In this document: piece by piece, positions 26,494 through 34,393 of the stretch
How positions within the stretch are numbered: the first letter of the stretch is position 1
Layout of the letters: the number at the start of each line of letters is the position of its first letter
Source of the DNA: JAKFWI01 sp035549875
GTDB taxonomy: Bacteria > Pseudomonadota > Alphaproteobacteria > Caulobacterales > Aquidulcibacteraceae
Assembly: GCA_035549875.1 (NCBI GenBank)
Contig: DASZPV010000008.1
Location: forward strand, 10,434 to 74,433
Direction: 5' to 3'
Length of the DNA stretch: 64,000 nucleotides
Notes under the pieces: model-generated
The model's input: the letters and a program-made list of their open reading frames with translations, nothing else
Databases searched by the model: none
What the model was told of the DNA's origin: nothing
Program-made: the position numbers and the translations under genes

Positions 26494-27195
26494 ATGTCGG
26501 ATTGGCAAGCCCATCCGCCCCCGCGGGAAGAACCGCACGCGCCTCAGCCGCCGCGCCCGAGCGTGCCGGCGAATTGGGGCACGGCCGGCGTGCCGATGGT
26601 TATCGTGGCGCCGCCCCAGCATCAGGACGCCAATCCCACGCGCGGCGCGGCCGGATGGTACATCCTGGTCCTGATGACGATCGCTGCGGGCGTTGCGCTG
26701 TGGTTCGCCTTCCAGACCTGGGACCCGAAAGACGGCGTTGCTCGGCAGGCGGAAAATCAGGCCGAAGCCATGAGGCAGGCCGATTATCTGCGCGATTACC
26801 AGAACCGCCTGATCACCCAGACGCAGCAGATGCGCGACTACCGCCGCGCGCCCGAACCGCCCACGCCGCCCGATCTCGTTCGCGATATCGAGAGCCGCCT
26901 CGTCGCCGGTGAAAAGCAGCTTAGGGACAACATCCCGGTCTGCCTCAGCAACATAAAGAACTGCGCGCAGCGGACAAAGAAGGTCGAGTGCCCAGGCGAT
27001 GCGGAAATGAAGGAAAAAAGCTGGTGCCGGGAAGCCAACCAGCTTGAGCAGGAATGCGCGCCGACCAACACGTCGCCGTCATGCGTGCTCAAGACGAGCA
27101 GCCTGTATTGCCAGGTCAACAAGGCGTTCTGCCCGCCCGAAGTTTCCGAAAGCGCGGCTGCCGCAACGCCGGCCGTCAAGGCGAAGGGGCTTTAA
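26494..27195 (+). CDS. Single-span membrane protein, hypothetical
   Basis: A 233-residue protein beginning at the ATG at 26494, eight bases after AGGAG. Residues 1-50 are Pro-rich and cytoplasmic-looking, residues about 53-71 form one membrane span, and the rest is a charged helical region followed by a Cys-rich domain with about eight cysteines (residues 149-215, such as 'CLSNIKNCAQRTKKVEC'), probably periplasmic and disulfide-bonded. It starts right after the lipoprotein stop and ends two bases before the next gene. I do not recognise the family. Confidence 0.72.
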   Translation: MSDWQAHPPPREEPHAPQPPRPSVPANWGTAGVPMVIVAPPQHQDANPTRGAAGWYILVLMTIAAGVALWFAFQTWDPKDGVARQAENQAEAMRQADYLRDYQNRLITQTQQMRDYRRAPEPPTPPDLVRDIESRLVAGEKQLRDNIPVCLSNIKNCAQRTKKVECPGDAEMKEKSWCREANQLEQECAPTNTSPSCVLKTSSLYCQVNKAFCPPEVSESAAAATPAVKAKGL

Positions 27196-27197
27196 CG

Positions 27198-27689
27198 ATG
27201 ACTCCCCCAGACGATCACCCATACAATGATTGGAGCGCCGTCGAGAAAGAGCCGGTGCAGCCCGTGGTTATGGGCGGCGCAGGCGGTGGGCACCCCGGCC
27301 ATGCCGGCGCTGCTCTGCGCGTGCTGGGCAGCATCTGGCTCGTCACGCTGATGTTCGTGTTCGTGGCGCTTGCCGCAGGCTCGGTCGCGAGCTGGGCCTA
27401 CTATAACCTTCAGTTGACGAAGGATTCCGTCAAGAAGGAGCAACTCGCCCGCGTCACCGATCTGATGGAGTACAAGAACCAGCTCGACAACTGGCGCGAG
27501 ACGATGAGCAACGAGCGGTCGGTTGTCATCAATCCGCCAAACAAGCCGACGCTGTGGCTGGAGATCGAGAGCCTTCGTGACGACAACGAGGCGCTCAGAA
27601 AGACCAACAAGCAGGCAAATCAGGTCGCCAACACGGCGCGCAATCCGCGTGAGCCGGAGTGCCTCGACCCGACCCGGCGCCGCTGCTAG
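27198..27689 (+). CDS. Small membrane protein with coiled coil, hypothetical
   Basis: A 163-residue protein with a Gly/Pro/His-rich N-end, one membrane span at about residues 42-66 ('IWLVTLMFVFVALAAGSVAS') and a predicted helical or coiled-coil tail ('LTKDSVKKEQLARVTDLMEY', then 'LEIESLRDDNEALRKTNKQA'). It has the same topology as the preceding gene (disordered N-end, one span, helical exported tail), so the two may pair. It starts two bases after the preceding stop. Function unknown. Confidence 0.7.
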   Translation: MTPPDDHPYNDWSAVEKEPVQPVVMGGAGGGHPGHAGAALRVLGSIWLVTLMFVFVALAAGSVASWAYYNLQLTKDSVKKEQLARVTDLMEYKNQLDNWRETMSNERSVVINPPNKPTLWLEIESLRDDNEALRKTNKQANQVANTARNPREPECLDPTRRRC

Positions 27690-27764
27690 CAATCCCGTTG
27701 TCAAACCCGCGCCGCGGTGCGAGGAATGCGCCGTCTTGCGGTTGGACGCTTGGGAGGTTGAAGC

Positions 27765-28178
27765 ATGGCTGGTCTTAGTGCTGAGCAGCGCGCGTTTGTG
27801 GAAGCCGGCATGGGTATCTGCATGGCCGTGATCATGGCTGACGGCAAGTTCACGCAGGACGAGTTGGCGTGGTGGAAATCCGTCCAGGCGCGGCATCCCT
27901 TGTTCAAGGACGTGGCGCCCGAGGAGTTCAATCCGCTGTTGGCTTATGTGAAGGAAAAGCTGTCGAGCGGGCCTTGGCAGGCCGCGGTCGAGGGCTGGGC
28001 CAAGGCCGTGCCGGAGCCGTATCGCCTGCCGATCCTGGAACTCGCCGCCGAACTCGCTACCGTCGATAAGGACGTATCAGGCAAGGAGCCGGAAGTGATC
28101 CGCCTTCTCTGCGCGTCGCTTGGCTTGCCGCCCGAAAAGGGCCGCGAAATCTTCATCACGCGGATCGAGCAGATGTGA
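27765..28178 (+). CDS. TerB-like helical protein
   Basis: A 137-residue soluble helical protein. The 'MGICMAVIMADGKFTQDELAWW' stretch near residues 16-37, with an Asp-Gly and acidic pair, and a second 'VDKDVSGKEPEVIRLLCASLGL' repeat resemble the two-fold helical repeat of the TerB (tellurite-resistance) fold, whose paired acidic residues can bind metal. GGGAGG upstream is a good ribosome binding site. It follows the membrane pair by 75 bp on the same strand and could be the cytosolic member of that complex. Tellurite resistance itself is not implied. Confidence 0.68.
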   Translation: MAGLSAEQRAFVEAGMGICMAVIMADGKFTQDELAWWKSVQARHPLFKDVAPEEFNPLLAYVKEKLSSGPWQAAVEGWAKAVPEPYRLPILELAAELATVDKDVSGKEPEVIRLLCASLGLPPEKGREIFITRIEQM

Positions 28179-28184
28179 GGCCGC

Positions 28185-28214
28185 GACGGGAGGCCGAGGA
28201 CTCGGCCTCCCGTC
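28185..28214. terminator. Convergent terminator hairpin
   Basis: A perfect 14-bp inverted repeat, GACGGGAGGCCGAG at 28185-28198 and its complement at 28201-28214, separates the convergent TerB-like and TauE genes and reaches into the TauE stop codon (28213-28215). There is no T-tract, so it may slow polymerase from both sides or protect 3' ends. Confidence 0.65.
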
Positions 28215-29040
28215 AGACTGCGAGAATGAACCGCAGCGCGATGACCACCTGATAAACTCCGAACACGCGCTCTAGCGTCCGGCGCGAAAAGCGATGCGCC
28301 AAAGCCGCGCCCGCGGGCGCCAGAGCCATGCTGGTCGGCGCGCAGAGCGCAAAGCCGATCAGCGATACATAGCCGAGCGATCCGGGCGGCAGCATGCCCA
28401 GATGCGGCAGCCCGATCAGCGCATAGCCGATCACCGCCGGAATCGAGATCAGCACGCCGAGCCCGGAAGAGGTCGCCACGGCGCGGTGGATCGGCACGTC
28501 GTAAAGCGTCAGCAGCAGGTTCGATAGGCTGCCTCCGCCAATGCCGATCAGCGTCGAAAGCACGCCGATGGCGCCGCCATAAACGCGCATCAGCGGCGGC
28601 TTCGGCAGGTCGGCGGAAATCTTCCAATCGTCGCGCCCGGCAAGCATTTTCACGCCGCTGGCCAGCAGCACGATGGCGAACACAAGCTTAAGCACGCCGC
28701 CGGAAACGATCGCCGCCAGCCCCGCGCCCGCGACAACGCCGATCACAACCGGCGCCGCCCAGAGCCTGAGAACCTCCCGGTCCGGCGCGCCGCGTTTCAG
28801 ATGCGCCTGGTAGGAACGCAGGGATGTCGGGATGATCACCGCCAGCGAGGTGCCGACGCACAGATGCGTGCGCACGCTCTCATCGACGCCGAGCAGGCGG
28901 AACACTTCATAGAGCGCCGGCACGATGAACATGCCGCCGCCGACGCCGAACAGGCCCGCCAGCACGCCGGTTATTGCTCCGGCGGCGATCAAGCCGCCGG
29001 CCAGAAGCGCCGCCTCCTGATAGGAAACACCAAAGATCAC
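28213..29040 (-). CDS. TauE/SafE-family sulfite/organosulfonate permease
   Basis: A 275-residue polytopic membrane protein with about eight spans and the duplicated 'GxxxGxxxGxGGG' elements of the family ('GAITGVLAGLFGVGGGMFIVP' split near 21-41, and 'GVLSTLIGIGGGSLSNLLL'). Members export sulfite or move sulfoacetate, taurine or other anions. The start codon is GTG at 29040. It diverges from the tetR operon across 90 bp, so the TetR site at 29106 could affect it too. The substrate is not determinable. Confidence 0.88.
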   Translation of the reverse strand: MIFGVSYQEAALLAGGLIAAGAITGVLAGLFGVGGGMFIVPALYEVFRLLGVDESVRTHLCVGTSLAVIIPTSLRSYQAHLKRGAPDREVLRLWAAPVVIGVVAGAGLAAIVSGGVLKLVFAIVLLASGVKMLAGRDDWKISADLPKPPLMRVYGGAIGVLSTLIGIGGGSLSNLLLTLYDVPIHRAVATSSGLGVLISIPAVIGYALIGLPHLGMLPPGSLGYVSLIGFALCAPTSMALAPAGAALAHRFSRRTLERVFGVYQVVIALRFILAV

Positions 29041-29094
29041 AAGGGCTTCTTGCCCTGATTGGCCGGCCTAGTCGAGGCGAAAGCCGCCGCCCCC

Positions 29095-29123
29095 TTGCAA
29101 ATAAATGACCGGTCAGTTATATA
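29095..29123 (+). promoter_or_regulatory. tetR promoter with embedded operator palindrome
   Basis: A -35 TTGCAA (29095-29100), a 17-bp spacer and a -10 TATATA (29118-29123) precede the tetR ATG at 29131 by seven bases, so transcription should begin at or next to the ATG. The spacer holds the palindrome TGACCGGTCA (29106-29115), a form common for TetR-family operators, which suggests autorepression. Confidence 0.65.
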
Positions 29124-29130
29124 CGTGGGC

Positions 29131-29799
29131 ATGACCAGTCCGCGTAAATCGCCCGCCCGCAAGGCCGCCGCCCGCAAGGCGTCGCTGGAGACAACCCGCA
29201 AATGGCGGAGGCGGGCGCAGGCGCGCCCCGACGAATTGCTCGACGCCGCGCTCGACGAATTTATCGCCAAGGGCTTTGACAGCGCCCGCGTGGAAGACAT
29301 CGCCCGGCGCGCCAGCCTCTCCAAGGGCGCGGTCTATCTGTACTTCAAGAGCAAGGAAGAGCTGCTGCGCGCGTTGATCGAGCGGGAAGTCTCGCCTGTC
29401 CTTGCGCGCGTGGGGGAGATGGCGCGCAACGCTGAAGACCCGCGGGCGACGCTGCATTTGATTGGGCGAACCGCCGGCGCAGCGATCGCCCAGCCGCGCT
29501 TCATGGCGATCCCGCTGCTGGTGATTTCGATCGCCAACCGGTTTCCGGAGTTGGTCGATTTCTATCGCGGCGAAGTGGCCATGAAGGCTAAGAGCGGCGT
29601 CGAGGCTCTCGTCAAGCGCGGCATCAAGCTTGGTCAGTTCCATAAGGTCGATCCACACGCGGCCGCGCGCGCCTTGATTGGCGGCATTCTGTTCGAGGCG
29701 CTCTGGGCGCATGTGCTGCGCGGGCCGACGAAAATCGGCGCGCCGGGGTGGCTGGATTCCCACATCGACCTTGTTCTCAATGGGCTGGAGAAACGCTGA
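29131..29799 (+). CDS. TetR/AcrR-family repressor
   Basis: A 222-residue regulator. After a Lys/Arg/Ala-rich leader (residues 1-30), the HTH spans about 33-80 ('ELLDAALDEFIAKGFDSARVEDIARRASLSKGAVYLYFKSKEEL' region), and the C-terminal helical ligand domain follows. The ATG at 29131 lies directly behind the -10 and no Shine-Dalgarno is visible, consistent with leaderless translation; an in-frame ATG at 29059 would lie upstream of the promoter. It probably controls its own operon (HlyD, ABC ATPase, ABC permease), which begins inside its stop codon. Confidence 0.9.
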   Translation: MTSPRKSPARKAAARKASLETTRKWRRRAQARPDELLDAALDEFIAKGFDSARVEDIARRASLSKGAVYLYFKSKEELLRALIEREVSPVLARVGEMARNAEDPRATLHLIGRTAGAAIAQPRFMAIPLLVISIANRFPELVDFYRGEVAMKAKSGVEALVKRGIKLGQFHKVDPHAAARALIGGILFEALWAHVLRGPTKIGAPGWLDSHIDLVLNGLEKR

Positions 29800-30671
29800 T
29801 GCGCAAGATAGCGCTGATGGCTTGCGTGCTTGCGCTGAGTGCGTGCGGCGCGGCGAAAAAAGAGAGGCCGCTGCAGGGCTATGCCGAAGCGGACCTGTTG
29901 TATCTCTCGCCGCGCGAGCCGGGTTTCGTCGAGACGCTCGCTGTGAAAGAGGGTGCCGAGGTCAAGGCCGGCGCGCTGATCTTCCGGCTCGACGTCGATC
30001 GCAGCAACGCCACGCTCAACAAGGCCCGCGCCAATAACGCCGCAACTGGCGAGCAATCGGCCGCCGCGGCTCAAGCGGTGCGCGAAGCCCGCGCCGCCGT
30101 TGACCTGGCGCGTGTAACGCTTTCGCGCAGCGAATCGCTGCTCAAATCGGGCTATGCGCCGAAGGCGAAAGTCGACGCGGACCGCGCCAGCATGCAGGGC
30201 GCCGAAGCGCGCTTGCGCACGGCGCAGGCGCAGGCAGCGGCTGCTTCCAGCCAGACCGGCGCGTCGGGCGCCGATGTCACGCTGGCGCACGAGCAGGCGC
30301 AGGACCGCGCCGTGCTGGCGCCGGCCGATGGCCGCATTGAGCAGGTCTATCGCCGCCATGGCGAATTGGCCGCCGCCGGCGATCCCGTCGTTGCGCTGCT
30401 GCCGCCGGCGAACATCAAGCTGAAATTCTTCACGCCCGAAGCGATGCTGGCGCAGCTCAAACTTGGCGGCATCGTAGATGTATCCTGCGATTCCTGCGAG
30501 AAGGGGCTGACCGCGAAGATTTCCTTCATCGCCAACCAGCCGCAATTCACGCCGCCAGTGATCTACAGCCTGGAACAGCGCGGAAAGCTGGTTTTTCTGG
30601 TCGAAGCGCGCCCGGATCATCCGGAAAAATTCCGCCCCGGCCAGCCGCTCGACATCAGCGTGCGCAAATGA
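29799..30671 (+). CDS. HlyD-family membrane fusion lipoprotein
   Basis: A 290-residue periplasmic adaptor of an ABC exporter (YbhG/YhiI-like). The N-end has lipobox L-S-A-C at about residue 16. A biotinyl-lipoyl half motif ('PGFVETLAVKEGAEVKAGALIF') is followed by a long coiled-coil hairpin (about 65-170, Ala-rich) and the second half 'LAPADGRIEQVYRRHGELAAAGDPVVAL'. It overlaps tetR by one codon position and the ATPase gene by 4 bp. It should connect the inner-membrane ABC-2 transporter to an outer-membrane channel; no TolC-like gene is in view. Confidence 0.88.
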   Translation: MRKIALMACVLALSACGAAKKERPLQGYAEADLLYLSPREPGFVETLAVKEGAEVKAGALIFRLDVDRSNATLNKARANNAATGEQSAAAAQAVREARAAVDLARVTLSRSESLLKSGYAPKAKVDADRASMQGAEARLRTAQAQAAAASSQTGASGADVTLAHEQAQDRAVLAPADGRIEQVYRRHGELAAAGDPVVALLPPANIKLKFFTPEAMLAQLKLGGIVDVSCDSCEKGLTAKISFIANQPQFTPPVIYSLEQRGKLVFLVEARPDHPEKFRPGQPLDISVRK

Positions 30672-31594
30672 GCGCTGCGCCGGTCATCGACGTGCGCGGC
30701 TTGACGAAACGTTTTGGCGACAAGACGGTCGTCGATAAACTCGATCTGAAAGTGCCGGCCGGTTCGATCTACGGCTTTCTCGGCCCGAACGGCTCGGGCA
30801 AAACCACGACCATTCGCATGGTCTGCGGCCTGTTGAGACCGGATGGCGGCGAGGGCCAATGCCTCGGCTTCGATGTCCTGCACGAAAGCCGGAAGATCAA
30901 GGAACGCGTCGGCTACATGACGCAGCGCTTCACGCTCTACGAAGATTTGTCGATCCGCGAAAATCTGGAATTTATCGCGCGCCTTTATGCGCTCGATAAT
31001 CTCAGCGCGCGCGTCGATCGCGCGCTCGAAGACCTCGGTCTTACGGATCGGCAAAAGCAGCTCGCCGGCAAGCTCTCCGGCGGCTGGAAGCAGCGCCTCG
31101 CGCTTGCGGCCTGCATCATCCACGAGCCGGCGCTGCTGCTGCTCGACGAGCCCACCGCCGGCGTCGATCCCAAAGCGCGGCGCGATTTCTGGGACCAGAT
31201 TCGCCGCTTCGCGGCGAAGGGCGTCACCACGCTCGTTTCCACGCATTACATGGATGAAGCCGTGCAGTGCGATTACATCGCCTACATCGCCTACGGCAAA
31301 AAACTGCTCGACGCGCCGACCGGCGAAATTCCCGCGCGCGTCGGCCTTTACGCGTTCAACGTCGAAGGCGGCGATCTTGGCGCCATGCAGATTGAACTTG
31401 AAGGCAAAGCCGGCGTGGAGATGGTCGTGCGATTTGGCGCGTCGCTGCACGTGTGCGGCGGGGACAAGGCCGCGCTTGAACGCGCTGTGGCGAGTGTGCG
31501 CAGCCGACCGGACGTGCGCGTGTCCGAGATCGCCGCCGGGCTTGAGGAGGCTTTCATCCATCTGATGAGTCAGAGCCAGGAGCGCGCGGCGTGA
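30668..31594 (+). CDS. ABC exporter ATP-binding protein
   Basis: A 308-residue ABC ATPase of the ABC-2/drug-export group (YbhF-like half). Walker A is GPNGSGKTT near residue 40, the Q-loop follows in 'GYMTQRFTLYEDL', the signature reads LSGGWKQRL, Walker B is LLLLDEPTAGVD, and the switch His lies in 'VSTHYMDEA'. About 80 residues after the core form the C-terminal regulatory part. It lies between the HlyD and permease genes with 4-bp overlaps on both sides. Confidence 0.92.
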   Translation: MSAAPVIDVRGLTKRFGDKTVVDKLDLKVPAGSIYGFLGPNGSGKTTTIRMVCGLLRPDGGEGQCLGFDVLHESRKIKERVGYMTQRFTLYEDLSIRENLEFIARLYALDNLSARVDRALEDLGLTDRQKQLAGKLSGGWKQRLALAACIIHEPALLLLDEPTAGVDPKARRDFWDQIRRFAAKGVTTLVSTHYMDEAVQCDYIAYIAYGKKLLDAPTGEIPARVGLYAFNVEGGDLGAMQIELEGKAGVEMVVRFGASLHVCGGDKAALERAVASVRSRPDVRVSEIAAGLEEAFIHLMSQSQERAA

Positions 31595-32730
31595 ATGGCG
31601 GCGCCTTCTCCTGGGCGCGGCTGAAGGCCGTGCTGTTCAAGGAATTCGTGCAGATGCGGCGCGACAGGCTGACCTTCGCCATCATGATCATGGTGCCGGT
31701 CATGCAATTGCTGCTGTTCGGCTATGCGATCAATTCGGACGCGCGCCACATGGCCGCCGCGGTTCATATGCGCGAGGACGGACCGCTTACGCGCTCCTTC
31801 CTTGCCGGGCTCAAGAACTCGACCTTTTTCGACATCATCGCGGTGACGCAGGACAATCAGACCGGCGAACGCATGATCCGGTCCGGGGAGGTGAGCTTCC
31901 TCATCGAAATTCCCGAGGGGTTTGAGCGGCGCTTCGTGCGCGGTGAGCGGCCGCAAATCCTGATCGCGGCGGACGCGTCCGATCCCGTCGCATCCGGCGG
32001 GGCCGTGGGCGCGGTCGAGGCCATCGCGCAAAGCGCCTTCGCGCGCGATCTGCAGGGGCCGCTGGCGCGCCTCGCCCCGCGCGCGCCGCCGTACGAGATC
32101 GTGATCCAGCGCCGTTACAATCCGGCGGGGATCAGCGCGTTCAACATCGTGCCGGCGCTGCTCGGCGTCATACTCACCATGACGCTCACCATGGTCACTT
32201 CCATCGCGCTCACCCGCGAGGCCGAGCGCGGCACGCTGGAGACGCTGCTGGCGACACCTGTGCGTCCGGCCGAAGTGATGATCGGCAAGACCGTGCCTTA
32301 CATTTTCGTCGGCGCGGTGCAGGTGACGGTCGTGGTCATCGCCTCCCGGCTGCTGTTTGCAATTCCGTTTGAGGGGGCGGTTACAGGTTTTCTGGCCGCG
32401 GTCGCGCTGTTCGTGATGACCAATCTTATGCTCGGCTATCTCATTTCCACTGCGGTAAAGACACAGATGCAGGCGATGCAGGCGACGTTCTTCGTGTTCC
32501 TGCCCTCGATCCTTTTGTCGGGCTTCCTGTTTCCATTTCGCGCCATGCCGGAATGGGCGCAATGGATCGGCGAAGCCCTGCCGATTACACATTTCATCCG
32601 CATCGTCCGCGCCATCCTGCTCAAGGGCGCCGGCTGGGCCGATATCTGGCCGAACGTCTGGCCGATGCTGATCATGCTCGCCGTGCTCGCGACGCTGGCG
32701 CTGACGCGCTACCGGCGGACGTTGGATTAG
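31591..32730 (+). CDS. ABC-2 type exporter permease
   Basis: A 379-residue inner-membrane permease (YbhR/YbhS-like): one N-terminal span ('FAIMIMVPVMQLLLFGYAINSD'), a periplasmic domain of about 140 residues, then five C-terminal spans with 'FNIVPALLGVILTMTLTMVTS' (split) and 'ERGTLETLLATPVRPAEVMIGK', the ABC-2 signature. The start is GTG at 31591 within the ATPase stop (GTGA). With HlyD and the ATPase it should form a tripartite efflux pump for drugs or lipophilic compounds. Confidence 0.9.
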   Translation: MNGGAFSWARLKAVLFKEFVQMRRDRLTFAIMIMVPVMQLLLFGYAINSDARHMAAAVHMREDGPLTRSFLAGLKNSTFFDIIAVTQDNQTGERMIRSGEVSFLIEIPEGFERRFVRGERPQILIAADASDPVASGGAVGAVEAIAQSAFARDLQGPLARLAPRAPPYEIVIQRRYNPAGISAFNIVPALLGVILTMTLTMVTSIALTREAERGTLETLLATPVRPAEVMIGKTVPYIFVGAVQVTVVVIASRLLFAIPFEGAVTGFLAAVALFVMTNLMLGYLISTAVKTQMQAMQATFFVFLPSILLSGFLFPFRAMPEWAQWIGEALPITHFIRIVRAILLKGAGWADIWPNVWPMLIMLAVLATLALTRYRRTLD

Positions 32731-32784
32731 CATAGGCGCACCTATTCGTTCGTGGGCTTTCGCTCCGCGTTTGAACAATTCGGT

Positions 32785-32945
32785 CGCCCGCAAGCGGGAG
32801 GCGGGGCGCGTGTGGGCGCCGGGCGCTCCCTCATCCATCTTGCCGCTGCGCGGCGATCCACCTTGTCCCGCACGCGGGAGAAGGAAGCGCCCGCGGCGCT
32901 GGCGCGATTCCGGGATCTCGCTGCGCGCGCCCCGGATGACGGATT
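32785..32945. repeat. Compound of palindromic intergenic repeats
   Basis: Within the 253-bp gap between the permease and HMG-CoA lyase lie successive inverted repeats: CCCGC-AA-GCGGG (32787-32798), GCCGC-TGC-GCGGC (32842-32854), an 11-bp arm pair with one mismatch around TCCCGC-AC-GCGGGA (32861-32884), and TCCGGG...CCCGGA (32909-32936). An outer arm pair GGGCGCTCC/GGAAGCGCCC encloses the middle ones. This resembles dispersed non-coding palindromic repeats found between genes in many alphaproteobacteria. Frames across it look spurious. Confidence 0.6.
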
Positions 32946-32983
32946 TACTTGAGCAGACTTAAGCAAAGGCCCATCTTCAGCCC

Positions 32984-33889
32984 ATGTCCACGATCGAAAT
33001 CGTCGAAGTCTCGCCCCGCGACGGATTGCAGAACGAAAAGACCGCAGTTTCGACAGAAAACAAAGTCGCGCTGATCCTGCGCGCCATCGGGGCTGGCGCA
33101 AAGCGGATCGAGGCGGCGAGCTTCGTTTCGCCGCGCGCCGTGCCGCAAATGGCCGATGGCGCCGAAGTGATGGCGCGCCTGCGCGAACGCAACGATCTCG
33201 CTGACGTGAAGCTGATCGGCCTAGCGCTCAACGCCCGCGGCGCCGAGCGGGCGCTGGCGGCTGGCGTCGATGAAATCAATTTCGCCGTCTGCGCTACGGA
33301 GTCCTTCAACAAGCGCAACCAGAACGCCGTCGTCGCGGCGACCATGGCCGAATTCTCCAAAGCCGTCGCCATGACCAAAAGCGCCGGCAAACGCATTTCG
33401 CTCACCATCTCCGTCGCGTTCGGCTGCCCGTTCGAGGGCGAGGTCGATCCGGCGCGCGTGCGCGCTCTGGCCGAGGAGGGCGACGCCTGGGGCGCGTTCG
33501 AGATCGGCATCGCCGACACAATCGGCGTCGCCGATCCATACGCGGTGGAGCGTCTGATGGCCGATGTGCGCGATACGATCGGCGCCATGCCGTTGCGGCT
33601 GCATTTCCACAACACGCGCAACACCGGCTACGCCAACGCCTTCGCCGCGTTGCGGGCTGGCGCGGCCACTTTGGATGCCTCCATCGGCGGCATTGGCGGC
33701 TGCCCGTTCGCGCCCAACGCGACCGGCAACATCGCTACCGACGATCTGGTCTACATGCTGGGCCGCATGGGCGTGGAGACCGGCTACGATCTTGCCAGGC
33801 TGATCGACACCGCCGCCTGGCTCAAGCATACGTGCGGCCTCAACCCGCCGAGCCTGCTGCCGAAAGCCGGCGCGTTTCCCGCGCGTTAG
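32984..33889 (+). CDS. mvaB: Hydroxymethylglutaryl-CoA lyase
   Basis: A 301-residue TIM-barrel lyase cleaving HMG-CoA to acetoacetate and acetyl-CoA, used in leucine breakdown. The start motif 'VEVSPRDGLQNEK' holds the Asp and Arg of the metal/CoA site, 'ADTIGVADP' and 'HFHNTRNTGYANA' provide metal ligands, and the Cys loop is 'GGIGGCPFAPNATGN' (about 232-246). Length is normal. It stands alone; no other leucine or isovalerate genes are in the window. It ends tail to tail with the MAPEG gene, sharing four bases. Confidence 0.93.
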   Translation: MSTIEIVEVSPRDGLQNEKTAVSTENKVALILRAIGAGAKRIEAASFVSPRAVPQMADGAEVMARLRERNDLADVKLIGLALNARGAERALAAGVDEINFAVCATESFNKRNQNAVVAATMAEFSKAVAMTKSAGKRISLTISVAFGCPFEGEVDPARVRALAEEGDAWGAFEIGIADTIGVADPYAVERLMADVRDTIGAMPLRLHFHNTRNTGYANAFAALRAGAATLDASIGGIGGCPFAPNATGNIATDDLVYMLGRMGVETGYDLARLIDTAAWLKHTCGLNPPSLLPKAGAFPAR

Positions 33890-34317
33890 GCCAGAATCGT
33901 CATCAGCGTGCGCACGAGCAGCGCGAGCAGCGCCAACGAGGCAAGGCAAAACACGTAGAACCGCACGATGATGATATTCGCCGTCGCCTGGATCAGCGAA
34001 TGCACGACGCGGATCGCGACGTAAGCCCAGGCGATGCCGATGCTGATGGAATCGTTCGCGCCGGCGATCTGCGCCGCCAGCGCCACGGCGTAGAACACCG
34101 TCGGCTGTTCGTGCAGGTGATTGTAATTGTCCGCCACGCGCGCCACTTCCGGCGGCAGGCTCGGCTTGGCGTTGGTGCGGCTCATCTCCTTGAGATTGGC
34201 CCGCGCCTTGCGCATGGCGGGGATGCGCGTCGCGTAAAGCCACGCCCACATCACGAACGTCCACGCGGCGAGCGCCAGCACCGGCAGGATGAGGCCGTGT
34301 TGATACATCTGCGTCAT
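33886..34317 (-). CDS. MAPEG-family membrane protein
   Basis: A 143-residue protein with four hydrophobic segments (about 8-30, 75-95, 95-110 and 118-140) and the MAPEG elements 'RVADNYNHLHEQPTVFYAVAL' and 'IAWAYVAIRVVHSLIQ'. The family includes membrane glutathione transferases; in bacteria the role is generally unknown. It is convergent with mvaB and transcribed toward it with no terminator between. Confidence 0.85.
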   Translation of the reverse strand: MTQMYQHGLILPVLALAAWTFVMWAWLYATRIPAMRKARANLKEMSRTNAKPSLPPEVARVADNYNHLHEQPTVFYAVALAAQIAGANDSISIGIAWAYVAIRVVHSLIQATANIIIVRFYVFCLASLALLALLVRTLMTILA

Positions 34318-34393
34318 GGGTAGTTCCTCCTGGGGTGGGTTTAGCCTCTGGTGTCGCGTCCTTGTCCAGCGCGCCCCGAGGGACAGCGCCGTT

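Noticed and set aside
32752..32952. Small open frames across the 32.8-32.95 kb gap
   Set aside because: They follow the palindromic repeats; the peptides are low-complexity and differ in every frame.
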